Part shown: positions 36,267 to 47,128 of the stretch, piece after piece
Layout: each line of letters opens with the position of its first letter
Position numbering within the stretch: position 1 is the first letter of the stretch
Assembly (NCBI RefSeq): GCF_002933355.1
Contig: NZ_PDKU01000004.1
Location: 22,737 to 86,736, forward strand
DNA: 64,000 nucleotides
Direction: 5' to 3'
DNA from: Candidatus Pantoea edessiphila
Lineage (GTDB): Bacteria > Pseudomonadota > Gammaproteobacteria > Enterobacterales > Enterobacteriaceae
Notes under the pieces: generated by a model
Databases searched by the model: none
Seen by the model: only the letters and a program-made list of their open reading frames with translations
What the model was told of the DNA's origin: nothing
Program-made: the position numbers and the translations under genes

Positions 36267-37592
36267 TTATAATACATTTTTTAGATTCTTTCTAGATGCC
36301 ATTAAGAATTCTATTTGGTCTATTTCTTTTACTACACTATCAGTAAAACATTCATTACCATTCTTAGTAATAATAATATTGTCTTCTATACGAACACCTA
36401 TACCACGATATTCGATAGGTACATCTGCATCTTTTGAAATATATAACCCCGGTTCCACTGTTAGTACCATATTTGGTTTTAATATTCTATTATTGATTGA
36501 AGTGCCATATGATCCAACATCATGCACATCAAGTCCTAGCCAGTGACCTAAATTATGCATAAAAAATTGAAGATATGCACCTTCAGAAATCAATTTATTT
36601 GGAATACCTTTTAACAATCTTAATTGAACTAAGTGTTTAACCATAATATTTATTACATGATGATTTACTTCATTTATATTAATTTCTGGTTTTAACATTA
36701 ACAACGCACACTTCAATGAAGTTAATACAATATTATATATTTCCCGCTGTTGTTTACTAAATTTTCCATTGATTGGAAAAGTACGAGTAATATCACTAGC
36801 ATATCCTTTAAAGCTACATCCAGCATCAACTAATACTAAATCGCCATCACGCATTTTATCTTTATTTTTTGTATAATGCAAAATACATGCGTTATACCCT
36901 GAACCAATAATAGTATTGTAAGCTAGTTGTCTAGCACCATGGTAGTTAAATTCATGATGAATTTCTCCTTCTAATTGATATTCAAACATACCTGGATAGC
37001 AAGATTTCATAGCTCTAGTATGTGCTAATGAAGTTATTTTACAAGACGTACGTAATAATTTAATTTCTTCTGGTTCTTTAAATAAACGCATTTCGTGTAC
37101 CAAAGGACGCCAATCAATAATCGTATTGGGTGGTGTTGAATCTACACCATTACGAAGACATCTTAACGTATTAAAAACCAATTTGTCAGCCTCAATATAT
37201 TCATTCCATGCATGATATAATATTTTTATATTATTTAATAATTTAGAAAGATCTTTATCTATATTATCCCAAGATAAAGCATAATCAACACCTATTCTAA
37301 TTTTAGCAAGATTTTGTCCTAAGCAAGGACCAACCCAAATTTCAGTATTACAATCTTTGGGTTTATTAAATAGTATTTGTTGATTATTGAATTCATCTTG
37401 TTTAATAAGAACCAGTAAAGCATTTGGTTCATCAAAACAAGTAAAGTACCAAAAATCTTTATTTTGGCAAAAATGATATTCATTTTGCTTCATTATGTTT
37501 TCTGGACTTGCAAATATTAATATAGCACTACACGATGTCATTTTTGATAAAAGCGTTTTTCGACGATACTGTAATACAGTGGTTGAAATCAT
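36267..37592 (-). CDS. pepP: Xaa-Pro aminopeptidase P
   Basis: PepP removes N-terminal residues that precede proline. The dinuclear metal site is visible: DAGCSFKGYASDITRTF gives two aspartates, HNLGHWLGLDVHD the histidine, and TVEPGLY and GVRIEDN the two glutamates. The start at 37592 (MISTTVLQYRRK) is chosen by alignment and by an AGAG element upstream; an ATG at 37646 would add 18 residues. ubiH, downstream in the E. coli operon, is absent. Confidence 0.95.
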   Translation of the reverse strand: MISTTVLQYRRKTLLSKMTSCSAILIFASPENIMKQNEYHFCQNKDFWYFTCFDEPNALLVLIKQDEFNNQQILFNKPKDCNTEIWVGPCLGQNLAKIRIGVDYALSWDNIDKDLSKLLNNIKILYHAWNEYIEADKLVFNTLRCLRNGVDSTPPNTIIDWRPLVHEMRLFKEPEEIKLLRTSCKITSLAHTRAMKSCYPGMFEYQLEGEIHHEFNYHGARQLAYNTIIGSGYNACILHYTKNKDKMRDGDLVLVDAGCSFKGYASDITRTFPINGKFSKQQREIYNIVLTSLKCALLMLKPEININEVNHHVINIMVKHLVQLRLLKGIPNKLISEGAYLQFFMHNLGHWLGLDVHDVGSYGTSINNRILKPNMVLTVEPGLYISKDADVPIEYRGIGVRIEDNIIITKNGNECFTDSVVKEIDQIEFLMASRKNLKNVL

Positions 37593-37701
37593 AGGAAATT
37601 CTCTATTGATAAATTTTATTTTAAAAATTATATAATTCGAAATCATTATATATGAATGGTATATTAATCAATAAACACATAAACTTTTTATGTAAAATCA
37701 A

Positions 37702-37779
37702 TTATATTGAATAAATCAAACTTATAAGTAAAAATATTTTTTATATTGAATAAATCAAACTTATAAGTAAAAATATTTT
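37702..37779. repeat. Exact 39-bp tandem duplication upstream of fau
   Basis: Bases 37702-37740 and 37741-37779 are identical 39-bp units with no intervening base. They lie in the pepP-fau divergent spacer, about 60 bp before the fau ATG. Identity over 39 bp in a fast-evolving AT-rich spacer indicates a recent duplication. Confidence 0.9.
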
Positions 37780-37840
37780 TGTTATTATAGATTTCTATAT
37801 TAATTACATGTTATAATAGCAGTTTTAATTTTATGTCGTT

Positions 37841-38442
37841 ATGAATATTAATATGCTTATAAAAAAATTATCAGAACGAAATAGCATTAGAAATAAAATG
37901 CGATATTTGAGACGTTCAATTTCAGAACAACAAAAAAAAAATTAGCAAATCAATTAACCGAACGTTTGATTGATTATTGTTCATTGATAAAATCAAAAAA
38001 TATTGCTTCTTTTTTATCAATAGATGGTGAAATAGATACCAGTTCTGCAATTAAACATTTTTGGCAACAAAAAAACAATGTTTTTTTACCAGTAATAAAT
38101 CCTATGATATCAGGAGGTCTTTTTTTTATAAAATATAATTCAAAAACTAATTTGATTTTAAATAAATTTAATATTTTAGAACCTAAATTAGCTCAGTATA
38201 AACCAATAGAACTTAATCAAATAGACGTAATGTTGGTACCATTAGTAGCATTTGATCTTAATGGACAACGTTTAGGTTTAGGTGGTGGTTTTTATGATCG
38301 CATATTAAAAAATTGGAAAAATAATTCCTTTTTACCTATTGGATTAGCACATGATTTTCAATTAGTAAATTCATTACCAATTTTACATTGGGATATACCA
38401 CTACCTGTAGTAATTACTCCATCAAAAATATGGGAATGGTAA
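37841..38442 (+). CDS. fau: 5-formyltetrahydrofolate cyclo-ligase family protein, frame broken at A10
   Basis: Fau (YgfA) converts 5-formyltetrahydrofolate to methenyltetrahydrofolate. From the ATG at 37841 (alternative 37853) the frame reads SERNSIRNKMRYLRRSISEQQ-like sequence matching the family N-terminus, then meets TAG just after an A10 run (37932-37941). One extra A, or two fewer, joins it to LANQLTERLIDYCS and the rest of the protein, which ends TPSKIWEW. The body is intact, including IDGEID, GLGGGFYDR and GLAHDF. Full-length protein would require slippage on the A-tract; otherwise this is a young pseudogene or a sequencing error. Confidence 0.85.
37932..37941 (+). other. A10 slippage tract within fau
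   Basis: Ten consecutive A bases lie exactly where the fau frame changes. Codons before the run read S-E-Q-Q, and after a +1 insertion the protein continues K-K-K-L-A-N-Q. Long poly(A) tracts in AT-rich symbiont genes are known places where RNA polymerase adds or drops A and so restores frame in part of the transcripts. Confidence 0.85.
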
Positions 38443-38456
38443 AAAATATAACATGA

Positions 38457-39683
38457 TTAATGTAACAGACGAGTTCTGATAGTTCCTGGAATAGATTGTA
38501 ATGATTTTAACACTCTATCTAATACCTCTTTATTTAAATTTACATCTATTACTACATAACCTATATATGCTGAAGTTTGTAAATATTGTGATGATATATT
38601 AATATCATCATCTGCGAAAATTTGATTTATAGCTGTCATAATACCTGGTCGATTTTCATGTATATGAATAAAACGACTACTATTATGTTTATGTATAGGT
38701 AGAGATACTTCTGGAATATTGACTGCTGATATTGTAGAACCATTATCGCAATATTTAATTAATTTACTACTAACTTCTACACCAATATTCTCTTGTGCTT
38801 CTACTGTTGAACCTCCAATATGAGGAGTAAGAAGTACATTATCAAATTGATTTAACGATGATATAAAAGAAGTATTATTAACACTATGTTCATTAGGAAA
38901 TACATCAATAGCAGCACCACCTATTTTTTCGTGTTTTAATACATCATACAATGCTGAAAGATTAACTACATTGCCGCGGGCTGTATTAATTAATATAGAT
39001 TTTGGTTTCATATGCAAAAGTTCTTTTGTACCAATCATGTTATTAGTTGATTCGTTTTCAGGTACATGCAAACTTACTACATCACTAATTTTAAGTAATT
39101 CATACATGTTATCAATTTGTATTGCATTACCTAAAGATAGTTTTTTATCTATATCATAAAAAAAAACATGCATACCTAAACTTTCAGCTAATATACCTAA
39201 TTGCATACCAATATGGCCATAACCTATTATACCAATATTTTTACCACGTGCTTCAAAGCAATTCTTTGTGATTTTATTCCATATTTTACAATGCATTTCT
39301 ACATTAGCTTTAGGCACTCCACGTAACATAACTAACATTTCACCAATTACTAGTTCTGCTACAGATCTAGTATTAGAAAACGGTGCATTAAAAACAGGAA
39401 TACCTCTAATTGTTGCATTATGTAAATCAACTTGATTAGTGCCTATGCAAAAACAACCAATAGCTAACAATTGTTTTGCTATAGAAAAAATATCTTTTGT
39501 AATTTGAGATTTAGAACGAATACCAATAAAATGTGCGTTTCTTAAAGATATTTTTAATTGCTTATTACAATGCAATGCATCACTATAAAATTCAATATTG
39601 GAATATCCTGCAGCATTTAAATTATTTATTGCACTTTTATGTATATCTTCTAACAATAAAAATTTAATGTTATTTTTTTCCAT
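38457..39683 (-). CDS. serA: D-3-phosphoglycerate dehydrogenase
   Basis: SerA oxidises 3-phosphoglycerate, the first step to serine and hence cysteine and glycine. The NAD-binding GYGHIGMQLG is near residue 160, with catalytic Arg, Glu and His in NTARGNVV, DVFPNE and TPHIGGST. A C-terminal ACT domain (IHENRPGIMTAINQIF) provides serine feedback control. It has 408 residues (E. coli 410). It converges with fau with only 14 bp between stops. Confidence 0.98.
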   Translation of the reverse strand: MEKNNIKFLLLEDIHKSAINNLNAAGYSNIEFYSDALHCNKQLKISLRNAHFIGIRSKSQITKDIFSIAKQLLAIGCFCIGTNQVDLHNATIRGIPVFNAPFSNTRSVAELVIGEMLVMLRGVPKANVEMHCKIWNKITKNCFEARGKNIGIIGYGHIGMQLGILAESLGMHVFFYDIDKKLSLGNAIQIDNMYELLKISDVVSLHVPENESTNNMIGTKELLHMKPKSILINTARGNVVNLSALYDVLKHEKIGGAAIDVFPNEHSVNNTSFISSLNQFDNVLLTPHIGGSTVEAQENIGVEVSSKLIKYCDNGSTISAVNIPEVSLPIHKHNSSRFIHIHENRPGIMTAINQIFADDDINISSQYLQTSAYIGYVVIDVNLNKEVLDRVLKSLQSIPGTIRTRLLH

Positions 39684-39748
39684 ATGTTTCTATACCGTTT
39701 ATAAAAATTATAATTTTATAATAGATTATATTAAGCATAACAAATATA

Positions 39749-40408
39749 CTATGTTATAATAGTTTCAACACCATTATCATTACTAATCAATACTATATCT
39801 GCTTTACGAGATGCAAAAATTCCAACAGTAACTACACCTGGTATACAATTAATGCTTCTTTCTAATGAAACAGGATCTGAAATTATTAAATTGTGTACAT
39901 CTAAAATAATATTTCCATTTTCGGTCACAATTTTATGACGATATCTTGGATTTCCCCCAATTTTTTCTAATTCACGTATCACAAAATTACGAGCCATAGG
40001 AATTACTTCAATAGGCAAAGGAAATTTTCCTAATGTACTTACTTTTTTAGAACTATCTATAATGCATATAAATTTATCAGCGGCTGATGCTATAATTTTT
40101 TCCTGTGTCAAAGCTGCACCTCCACCTTTAATCATACATCTAGCAGAATCAATTTCATCTGCGCTATCAATATAAAATGGTAAACTATTGATATCATTTA
40201 GATCTATAATATTCATTCCAAATTTTTTTAGTTTGTGTGTTGATTTTGCTGAACTAGAAACAACACCTTTGATTCTATGTTTGATAGAACTAAGTGCTTC
40301 TATGAAATAATCAACAGTTGATCCAGTGCCTATACCGACAATAATATTAGGTTTTATAAAATCAATAGCTGCCCAACCAACAGCTTCTTTTAATTTATTC
40401 TGATTCAT
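39749..40408 (-). CDS. rpiA: Ribose-5-phosphate isomerase A
   Basis: RpiA interconverts ribose 5-phosphate and ribulose 5-phosphate. Conserved blocks are [24 protein letters not shown] with the active-site acids, and [12 protein letters not shown]. It has 219 residues, as in E. coli. It follows the serA-rpiA order of E. coli, although both are transcribed in the same direction here with rpiA upstream. Confidence 0.97.
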   Translation of the reverse strand: MNQNKLKEAVGWAAIDFIKPNIIVGIGTGSTVDYFIEALSSIKHRIKGVVSSSAKSTHKLKKFGMNIIDLNDINSLPFYIDSADEIDSARCMIKGGGAALTQEKIIASAADKFICIIDSSKKVSTLGKFPLPIEVIPMARNFVIRELEKIGGNPRYRHKIVTENGNIILDVHNLIISDPVSLERSINCIPGVVTVGIFASRKADIVLISNDNGVETIIT

Positions 40409-40607
40409 AATACATTTAAACTTCCAATAAATAACAAAAATTATTCATAAATAAAAACTAGCAGTATTAGCTCTTATACACATTTATTACTTTGAGTATT
40501 TTAATCAAATATCCTAGAAATATCTTAAAAATCACTGTTGATAATTTTTATTTAGATAGATTTAGATGAAATTTTCATATACACTGCATGCAAAATATTA
40601 AAGCATA

Positions 40608-41435
40608 TTATTTAATATGTTTCGAAAAAGGAATACTAAATTTTTTAGCATCGAGTACAACCTTAAAATTTTTTAATAAATCCCAGTAAACATTTTGTAA
40701 ATCATGAGTTTTACACCAACATCTAACTATAAAATTAAGATATGACGTATTTATTTCATGTAGTCCAATTTGAATTTCTTTATCTTTTAACACACGTTCA
40801 TCTAATTCAATTACTCCTCTTAATAATGTAATTACTTCATCTATATTTGATTCGTATGCTACACTAATAATAAATTCGTTACATCTAGCATGTTCTCTTG
40901 AAAAATTAGTAATTACACTGCTAATAATCTTACTATTAGGTAAAATTATTATTTTACCGTCTGAACTTTTTAACGTAGTAGAAAAAACTTGAATATTTAT
41001 AACAGTACCTGTTACACCTGCTATATCAACAAATTCCCCAGAACGAAATGGATAAAATATTATTAACAGAACCCCAGCTGCTAAATTAGATAAAGAACCC
41101 TGTAAAGATAACCCTATAGCTAAGCTAGCTGCACCCAATACAGTTATTATTGATGTAGCCTGTATACCAATACGGCTTAACGCAGCACTAACAACACAGG
41201 CAACAATACTATATTTTATTAATCCAGCAAGGAAATCTGCAATAGTAAGATCAATTCGACGTATTAATAATATATGTCTAATTGCATTAGATAATATACG
41301 AGAAATTAATGTACCAATTATAATAATAATTATAGCTGACATTACATTAACAATATGTATGAAAATAACTGTTTGGTTATTCGAAATCCAATTGTTTATA
41401 TCGTTAATCTTACTAAGCAAATATGAATTTATCAT
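40608..41435 (-). CDS. mscS: Small-conductance mechanosensitive channel
   Basis: MscS opens under membrane tension and lets solutes out on osmotic downshock. Three transmembrane segments are visible in the first 120 residues. The pore helix glycine-alanine pattern ITVLGAASLAIGLSLQGSLSNLAAG and the beta-domain PFRSGEFVDIAGVTGTV follow. The start at 41435 (MINSYLL) has an AGAAAG element upstream; an ATG at 41462 would add nine residues. The C-terminal tail is slightly short. Confidence 0.94.
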   Translation of the reverse strand: MINSYLLSKINDINNWISNNQTVIFIHIVNVMSAIIIIIIGTLISRILSNAIRHILLIRRIDLTIADFLAGLIKYSIVACVVSAALSRIGIQATSIITVLGAASLAIGLSLQGSLSNLAAGVLLIIFYPFRSGEFVDIAGVTGTVINIQVFSTTLKSSDGKIIILPNSKIISSVITNFSREHARCNEFIISVAYESNIDEVITLLRGVIELDERVLKDKEIQIGLHEINTSYLNFIVRCWCKTHDLQNVYWDLLKNFKVVLDAKKFSIPFSKHIK

Positions 41436-41521
41436 GTTTAAATTCTTTCTATATAAAATCATTACTGTTTTAGTAACGATGTTAATAATATTAAATAAAA
41501 TAATAGGTTTTTGGAATTTAT

Positions 41522-42601
41522 TTATAATTTATTAACGGAATTTAATATCTTACAATAGTTTTCCAAACAAGATTCTAAAGATAACTGAGCATAACGAAGC
41601 CAGGATCTTGGATCATAGTATTTTTTATTGGGTAAATCGACCCCTTGTGGATTACCTAGTTGATTTTGTAAATAATTTATATTATTTTTATAATATTGGA
41701 AAATTCCATTCCATGTAGCCCATTGAGCATCTGTATCTATATTCATCTTGACTACACCATAATCAATAGCTTCTTTGATTTCTTGATTAGAAGATCCAGA
41801 ACCACCGTGAAAAACAAAATCTATTATATTCTTAGGTAAATTATATAATTTAGAAATCAAATTTTGAGAATCATGTAATATCATTGGAATTAATTTGATA
41901 TTCCCTTTTTTATAAACGCCATGAACATTGCCAAATGATGCTGCGATAGTGAATTTATCGCTAATTATGCTTAATTTATCATATGCATAACGTACATTTT
42001 CAGGACTAGTATAGAGTTCAGATAAACTAATATTAGTATTATCAATACCATCTTCTTCACCACCAGTACAACCTAATTCAATTTCTAAAATCATATTAAT
42101 TTGTGATGTTTTAACTAAATAATGACTACAAATATCAATATTCTTTTTCAATGTTTGGTCTGATAAATCAATCATATGAGAAGAAAATAACGGTTTTCCA
42201 GTTTTATGATAATAATTTTTGCCTGCTTCTAGTAAGCCATCTATCCAAGGTAGTGATTTTTCTGTACAATGATCAGTATGTAAAATAACAGGAATTCCAT
42301 ATTTTTCTGCTATAAAATGTACGTAGTGGGCACCTGCAATAGAACCAAAAATTGCTGTGTCTTGTGATGTTTTAGATTTTAATCCATTACCGCAAAAAAA
42401 TGCTGCACCTTTATTAGAAAACTGAATAATTACAGGAGATTGAACTCTAGAAGCTACTTCTAAAACAGCATTAATAGAATCAGTATTGATACAATTAACA
42501 GCTGGTAATGCAAATTTATTTTTTTTGGCTATTTTAAAAATTTTTTTTGCATCATCACCATTGACAACACCCGGATTAATAAAGTCTAAAATCTTAGGCA
42601 T
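41522..42601 (-). CDS. fbaA: Fructose-bisphosphate aldolase, class II
   Basis: FbaA cleaves fructose 1,6-bisphosphate to triose phosphates with a zinc ion. Zinc and catalytic residues are in LHTDHC, ELGCTGGEEDG, FGNVHGVY and FVFHGGSGSS. It has 359 residues, as in E. coli. It lies 66 bp after pgk in the conserved epd-pgk-fbaA order. Confidence 0.98.
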   Translation of the reverse strand: MPKILDFINPGVVNGDDAKKIFKIAKKNKFALPAVNCINTDSINAVLEVASRVQSPVIIQFSNKGAAFFCGNGLKSKTSQDTAIFGSIAGAHYVHFIAEKYGIPVILHTDHCTEKSLPWIDGLLEAGKNYYHKTGKPLFSSHMIDLSDQTLKKNIDICSHYLVKTSQINMILEIELGCTGGEEDGIDNTNISLSELYTSPENVRYAYDKLSIISDKFTIAASFGNVHGVYKKGNIKLIPMILHDSQNLISKLYNLPKNIIDFVFHGGSGSSNQEIKEAIDYGVVKMNIDTDAQWATWNGIFQYYKNNINYLQNQLGNPQGVDLPNKKYYDPRSWLRYAQLSLESCLENYCKILNSVNKL

Positions 42602-42667
42602 ATGTATATTCCAGAATTATATTTGTTATAGGAAAATTATATAAAGAAATATGGAAATGTTATTCAT

Positions 42668-43831
42668 TCATAAGGAAATTATTTTGTGTTTTTTCAAAAT
42701 AGATATAATCGGTAATGTTTTACCCTCAATAAACTTAAGAAAAGCACCACCTCCAGTTGAAATATAAGATATACTATCCTTAATACCAAATAATTCAATA
42801 GCAGCTAAAGTATCACCGCCACCTGCTATAGAAAACGCACTACTATTAGCAATAGTTTTAGCAATCATTTCAGTTCCTTTACGGAATTTTGAAAGTTCAA
42901 ATACTCCTATTGGACCATTCCATAAAATGGTTTTAGATTTTTTCAATAATGCAATTAAAGATGCTATTGTTTCATCACCAAAATCCATGATCATTTCATT
43001 ACATAAAACATTTGTAATTTTTTTTGTAGTTACTAAAGTTTTTTCAGAGTATTCTGTTCCTACACGTAAATCAATTGGAATTTGAATGTTATATTTACTA
43101 AGTAGTATTTTAGCTGAATCAATAAATTTTGGTTCATATAATGATTTACCAACTTGGTTATTGATTGCTAAAAAAGTATTTGCTATTCCTCCTCCTACAA
43201 TTACAGCATCTGAAATTTTAGATATAGAGTATAGTAAATTAAGTTTAGTAGAAATCTTTGATCCACCTAAAATTGCAACTAAGGGACGCTTCGGATCTTT
43301 CATTACCTTATTTAAAACTTTTATCTCATTGTAGAATAATGGACCAATACAAGAAACTTTAGCAAATTTAGCTAATCCGCAAGTAGAAGCATGAGATCGA
43401 TGTGCAACTCCAAATGCATCCATCACGAAAACATCACATAAAGAAGCATATTTTTTAGCAAGAAGTTCATTATTTTTTTCTTCTCCTTTATTAAATCTAA
43501 CATTTTCTAAAACTGCTACTTCACCAACATTTACTTGAATGCCATCTAAATAATTTTGTATCAAAAAAACATTTTTATTCAATAATTTATTTTGTAAATA
43601 TTTAACTATTGGTAATAAAGAAAATTTATTATCAAATTTTCCTTCAGATGGACGACCAAAATGAGACATAATTATAACTTTTGCATTTTTTTTTAAAGCC
43701 ATTTCAATGGTAGGTAATGAGGCTTTAAGACGCATGTCTGATATTATTTTTCCTGCACTCATGGGTACATTAAAATCAACTCTTATTAGAACACGTTGAT
43801 TATTAAGATCTAATTCATTTATTTTTATCAT
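42668..43831 (-). CDS. pgk: Phosphoglycerate kinase
   Basis: Pgk transfers the acyl phosphate of 1,3-bisphosphoglycerate to ADP. The substrate-binding RVDFNVP, SHFGRP and the nucleotide-binding GGGIANTF and GGGDTLAA blocks are intact in 387 residues. An in-frame A9 run near codon 50 (plus-strand T9 at 43686-43694) could be a minor slippage site. It lies between epd and fbaA. Confidence 0.98.
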   Translation of the reverse strand: MIKINELDLNNQRVLIRVDFNVPMSAGKIISDMRLKASLPTIEMALKKNAKVIIMSHFGRPSEGKFDNKFSLLPIVKYLQNKLLNKNVFLIQNYLDGIQVNVGEVAVLENVRFNKGEEKNNELLAKKYASLCDVFVMDAFGVAHRSHASTCGLAKFAKVSCIGPLFYNEIKVLNKVMKDPKRPLVAILGGSKISTKLNLLYSISKISDAVIVGGGIANTFLAINNQVGKSLYEPKFIDSAKILLSKYNIQIPIDLRVGTEYSEKTLVTTKKITNVLCNEMIMDFGDETIASLIALLKKSKTILWNGPIGVFELSKFRKGTEMIAKTIANSSAFSIAGGGDTLAAIELFGIKDSISYISTGGGAFLKFIEGKTLPIISILKKHKIISL

Positions 43832-43885
43832 AAATATAACAAGTCCTGATATTAATTAACTTTTAATAACTTCAGAATATCTAAT

Positions 43886-44905
43886 TTAATCAAAACCAAT
43901 AATAGCCATATGTAATGCTGTATCTATCATTCGATTCGAAAATCCCCATTCGTTATCACACCAAAGAAAATTTTTAATTAGATAACCGCCAACAACCCTA
44001 GTTTGGGTACTATCTACAATAACGCTATGTGCATTATGATTAAAATCTACTGAAACTAATGGTAAATCATTATATTCAATGATACCACGGAGTGTTTTTT
44101 TTGCAGCTTTTCTTAGTATTTTATTTACTTCTATCAAATTAGTTGATTTATTAACTACAACATTCAAGTCAATTGCTGTAACATTAATTGTTGGTACACG
44201 CACAGATATTGCTTGAAAACAATTCTTAAATTTAGGAAAAATTCTAGCAATACCTTCTGCTAATAAGGTGCTAATTGGTATAACAGATTGGCTAGAACAT
44301 CTCGCTCTACGTAAATCATCATGGTAAGTATCAATTACTTGCTGATCGTACATAGATGAATGAATTGTAGTTATTGTTCCAAATTTAATATCAAATGAAT
44401 CATCTAATAATTTTATAATAGGAACAACACAATTAGTAGTACATGATGCATTAGAAATAATACGATGTTTTGATGTAATGATATTTTCATTTATTCCAAA
44501 TATTATAGTTGCATCAAGATTATCGCTTCCAGGATGACTGAATAAAACCTTTTTAGCACCTGATTTTAAATGAGATTCACCATCTTCACGTGAACCATAA
44601 ACTCCAGTACAGTCTAATACAATATCTACATCCAATTTATACCAAGGAATTTTACTAATTGAATTATAATGAAATATTTGTATAGAATCTTTATTAATCC
44701 ACATTGTATCTTTTTCTTGATAAATTTCAAAAGGAAATATACCATGAGTAGTATCATACTTCAATAAATGAGCTATTCCAATAGAATTGGCTAGTTCATT
44801 AATAGCTACTATCTTAATTTGATGATCACGACCAGTTTCATATAAAGCTCGTAATACATTTCTTCCAATACGACCAAAACCATTGATTGCTATTTTAAAA
44901 ATCAT
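43886..44905 (-). CDS. epd: D-erythrose-4-phosphate dehydrogenase
   Basis: Epd oxidises erythrose 4-phosphate to 4-phosphoerythronate, the first step of the DXP-dependent PLP pathway. It is a GAPDH relative: [16 protein letters not shown] at the start and the catalytic cysteine in NASCTTNC. Epd-type sequence is seen in [34 protein letters not shown] and [12 protein letters not shown], which differ from GapA. It has 339 residues, as in E. coli, and lies upstream of pgk as usual. Confidence 0.94.
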   Translation of the reverse strand: MIFKIAINGFGRIGRNVLRALYETGRDHQIKIVAINELANSIGIAHLLKYDTTHGIFPFEIYQEKDTMWINKDSIQIFHYNSISKIPWYKLDVDIVLDCTGVYGSREDGESHLKSGAKKVLFSHPGSDNLDATIIFGINENIITSKHRIISNASCTTNCVVPIIKLLDDSFDIKFGTITTIHSSMYDQQVIDTYHDDLRRARCSSQSVIPISTLLAEGIARIFPKFKNCFQAISVRVPTINVTAIDLNVVVNKSTNLIEVNKILRKAAKKTLRGIIEYNDLPLVSVDFNHNAHSVIVDSTQTRVVGGYLIKNFLWCDNEWGFSNRMIDTALHMAIIGFD

Positions 44906-45127
44906 ATTTCTTTATACCAATAACAATTTACAATATAGATTATAATTTTATTACTTTATTTTTATAGATGTTTAATCAAATTATTTAAATAAATTGAGTG
45001 TATCAACTGTTTGATTTTTTCTAATTATTAGAGCTTATTATTAATTGAATAGAAACTATATTATTATTAATTAATTTAAACTTGTAATTTTATATTGTGT
45101 TTTATAAAAATATAACAAACAAGTATA

Positions 45128-47128
45128 TTATTTAAGCATCAGCTTATTAGCTGTTGATACAATTTTATCAACGGTAAAACCAAATAATTCAAATAATTTA
45201 TCAGTTGGTCCGGACATACCAAAAGTATCTATACCTATAACTTCACCTTCTATGCCTACATACTTGAACCAAAAATTAGTAATTCCTGCTTCAATGGCAA
45301 TTCTAGTTTTTATTTTTTTTGGAAGAACTGATTCACGATAACATTTTGTTTGTTTATCAAAAATATCAGTAGAAGGCATAGATACTACACGAGCTTTAAA
45401 ACCAATATTAATTAATGCATCATAAGCTGCTACAGCTAATTGTACTTCCGAACCAGTAGCAATTAAGATTAAATCTAGTTTTTGTGTATTGCAATTTTTT
45501 AATATGTAACCACCACGTTCTATATCTTTTAGTTGGTCAATATTTCGTTGTTGTTGAATTAAATTTTGACGAGATAGTATTAAAATACTTGGACCATGTT
45601 TTCTCTCTATAGCATATTTCCATGCTATTGCAGATTCAACTTGATCACATGGACGCCATAAATTTATATTAGGTATGGTACGCAAATTAGAAATTTGTTC
45701 AACTGGCTGATGAGTTGGTCCATCTTCTCCCAAACCTATGGAATCATGTGTATATATCATAATGTGACGAATTTTCATTAATGATGCCATACGTATAGCA
45801 TTACGTGTATATTCACTAAACATAAGAAAGGTAGAAGTATAAGGTATAAAACCACCATGTAATGCAATACCATTAGCAATAGCAGTCATTCCAAATTCTC
45901 TTACACCATAATGAATATAATTACCTTCTTGATTTTTATTTATTGGATTAGATCCGGACCACATAGTGAGGTTGCTAGGTGTTAAGTCTGCTGAACCCCC
46001 AATTAATTCCGGAACTATATTTCCAAATATTTCAATAGTATTTTGTGAAGCTTTTCTACTAGCGATATCTAAAGGATTGCTTTGTAAATTGTTTATAAAA
46101 TTCTTTGTGATAATATTCCAGTTTTTTGGAATACCACTATCTAAACGACGACTAAATTCTGTAGCTAATTTTGGATATTTTTTTGAATAAGCAATAAATT
46201 TTTCATTCCACTGTTTTTCTTGATCTTGACCTTTTTGTTTTGCATCCCAAGCATCATATATTTTTGTAGGAATTATGAATGGTGGGTATTTCCAGTTTAA
46301 AAATTTGCGAGTTAATGTAACTTCATTTTCACCTAAAGGTGAACCATGACAGTTATTTGTACCACCTTTATTTGGAGAACCAAAACCAATAATAGTTTTA
46401 CATATTAATATTGAAGGTTTGTCATTAATAGTCTTTGCTTGTTCTATTGCCTCTATTATTTCTTGCGGATTATGTCCATCAATTTCGTTTATTACATGCC
46501 AATCATAGGATTCGAAACGTTTAGCGGTATTATCTGTAAACCAATGTTTAGTATTACCGTCAATAGAAATACCATTGTTATCATAAAATACTATTAACTT
46601 ACCTAGTTTTAGAGTTCCTGCTAAAGAACATACTTCATGAGAAATACCTTCCATCATACAACCATCACCTACAAAAACATAAGTATTATGGTTTACAATA
46701 TCAAAGTAAGAACGGTTAAATTGTGCGGCTAAAGTTCTTTCTGCAATAGCAAAACCTACTGCATTTGCAAGTCCTTGACCTAAAGGACCTGTTGTTGTTT
46801 CGATGCCTACTGTATGACCATATTCAGGATGACCTGGAGTTTTAGAATTTAACTGTCGAAAATTTTTTAACTCGCTTATTGGAAGTTTATATCCAGTAAG
46901 ATGTAAGAGACTATAAATTAACATTGAACCATGGCCGTTTGATAATATAAATCTATCACGATCAAACCAAAGTGGATTACCTGGATTATGTTTTAAATAC
47001 TTTCTCCACAGTACTTCAGCAATATCAGCCATGCCCATAGGAGTTCCGGGATGGCCGGAGTTAGCTTTTTGTATTGCGTCTATACTGAGTATTCTAACAG
47101 CATTAGCGAGTTCTTTATGAGTTAGCAT
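45128..47128 (-). CDS. tktA: Transketolase
   Basis: Transketolase moves two-carbon units in the pentose phosphate pathway using thiamine diphosphate. The ThDP motif is [12 protein letters not shown] near residue 154, and the transketolase signature [12 protein letters not shown] is near residue 408. The start at 47128 ([10 protein letters not shown]) is chosen because a GGAG element lies 7 nt upstream and it matches the family; the longer reading would begin with TTG at 47140. The length is close to E. coli (663). Confidence 0.98.
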   Translation of the reverse strand: MLTHKELANAVRILSIDAIQKANSGHPGTPMGMADIAEVLWRKYLKHNPGNPLWFDRDRFILSNGHGSMLIYSLLHLTGYKLPISELKNFRQLNSKTPGHPEYGHTVGIETTTGPLGQGLANAVGFAIAERTLAAQFNRSYFDIVNHNTYVFVGDGCMMEGISHEVCSLAGTLKLGKLIVFYDNNGISIDGNTKHWFTDNTAKRFESYDWHVINEIDGHNPQEIIEAIEQAKTINDKPSILICKTIIGFGSPNKGGTNNCHGSPLGENEVTLTRKFLNWKYPPFIIPTKIYDAWDAKQKGQDQEKQWNEKFIAYSKKYPKLATEFSRRLDSGIPKNWNIITKNFINNLQSNPLDIASRKASQNTIEIFGNIVPELIGGSADLTPSNLTMWSGSNPINKNQEGNYIHYGVREFGMTAIANGIALHGGFIPYTSTFLMFSEYTRNAIRMASLMKIRHIMIYTHDSIGLGEDGPTHQPVEQISNLRTIPNINLWRPCDQVESAIAWKYAIERKHGPSILILSRQNLIQQQRNIDQLKDIERGGYILKNCNTQKLDLILIATGSEVQLAVAAYDALINIGFKARVVSMPSTDIFDKQTKCYRESVLPKKIKTRIAIEAGITNFWFKYVGIEGEVIGIDTFGMSGPTDKLFELFGFTVDKIVSTANKLMLK

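Noticed and set aside
37593..37840. 6S RNA (ssrS), which precedes fau/ygfA in many enterobacteria
   Set aside because: The spacer is AT-only, holds a 39-bp tandem duplication and shows no long terminal stem or central bubble.
43886..44905. Glyceraldehyde-3-phosphate dehydrogenase (gapA) for this ORF
   Set aside because: Its specific segments ([23 protein letters not shown]) and its place before pgk match erythrose-4-phosphate dehydrogenase.
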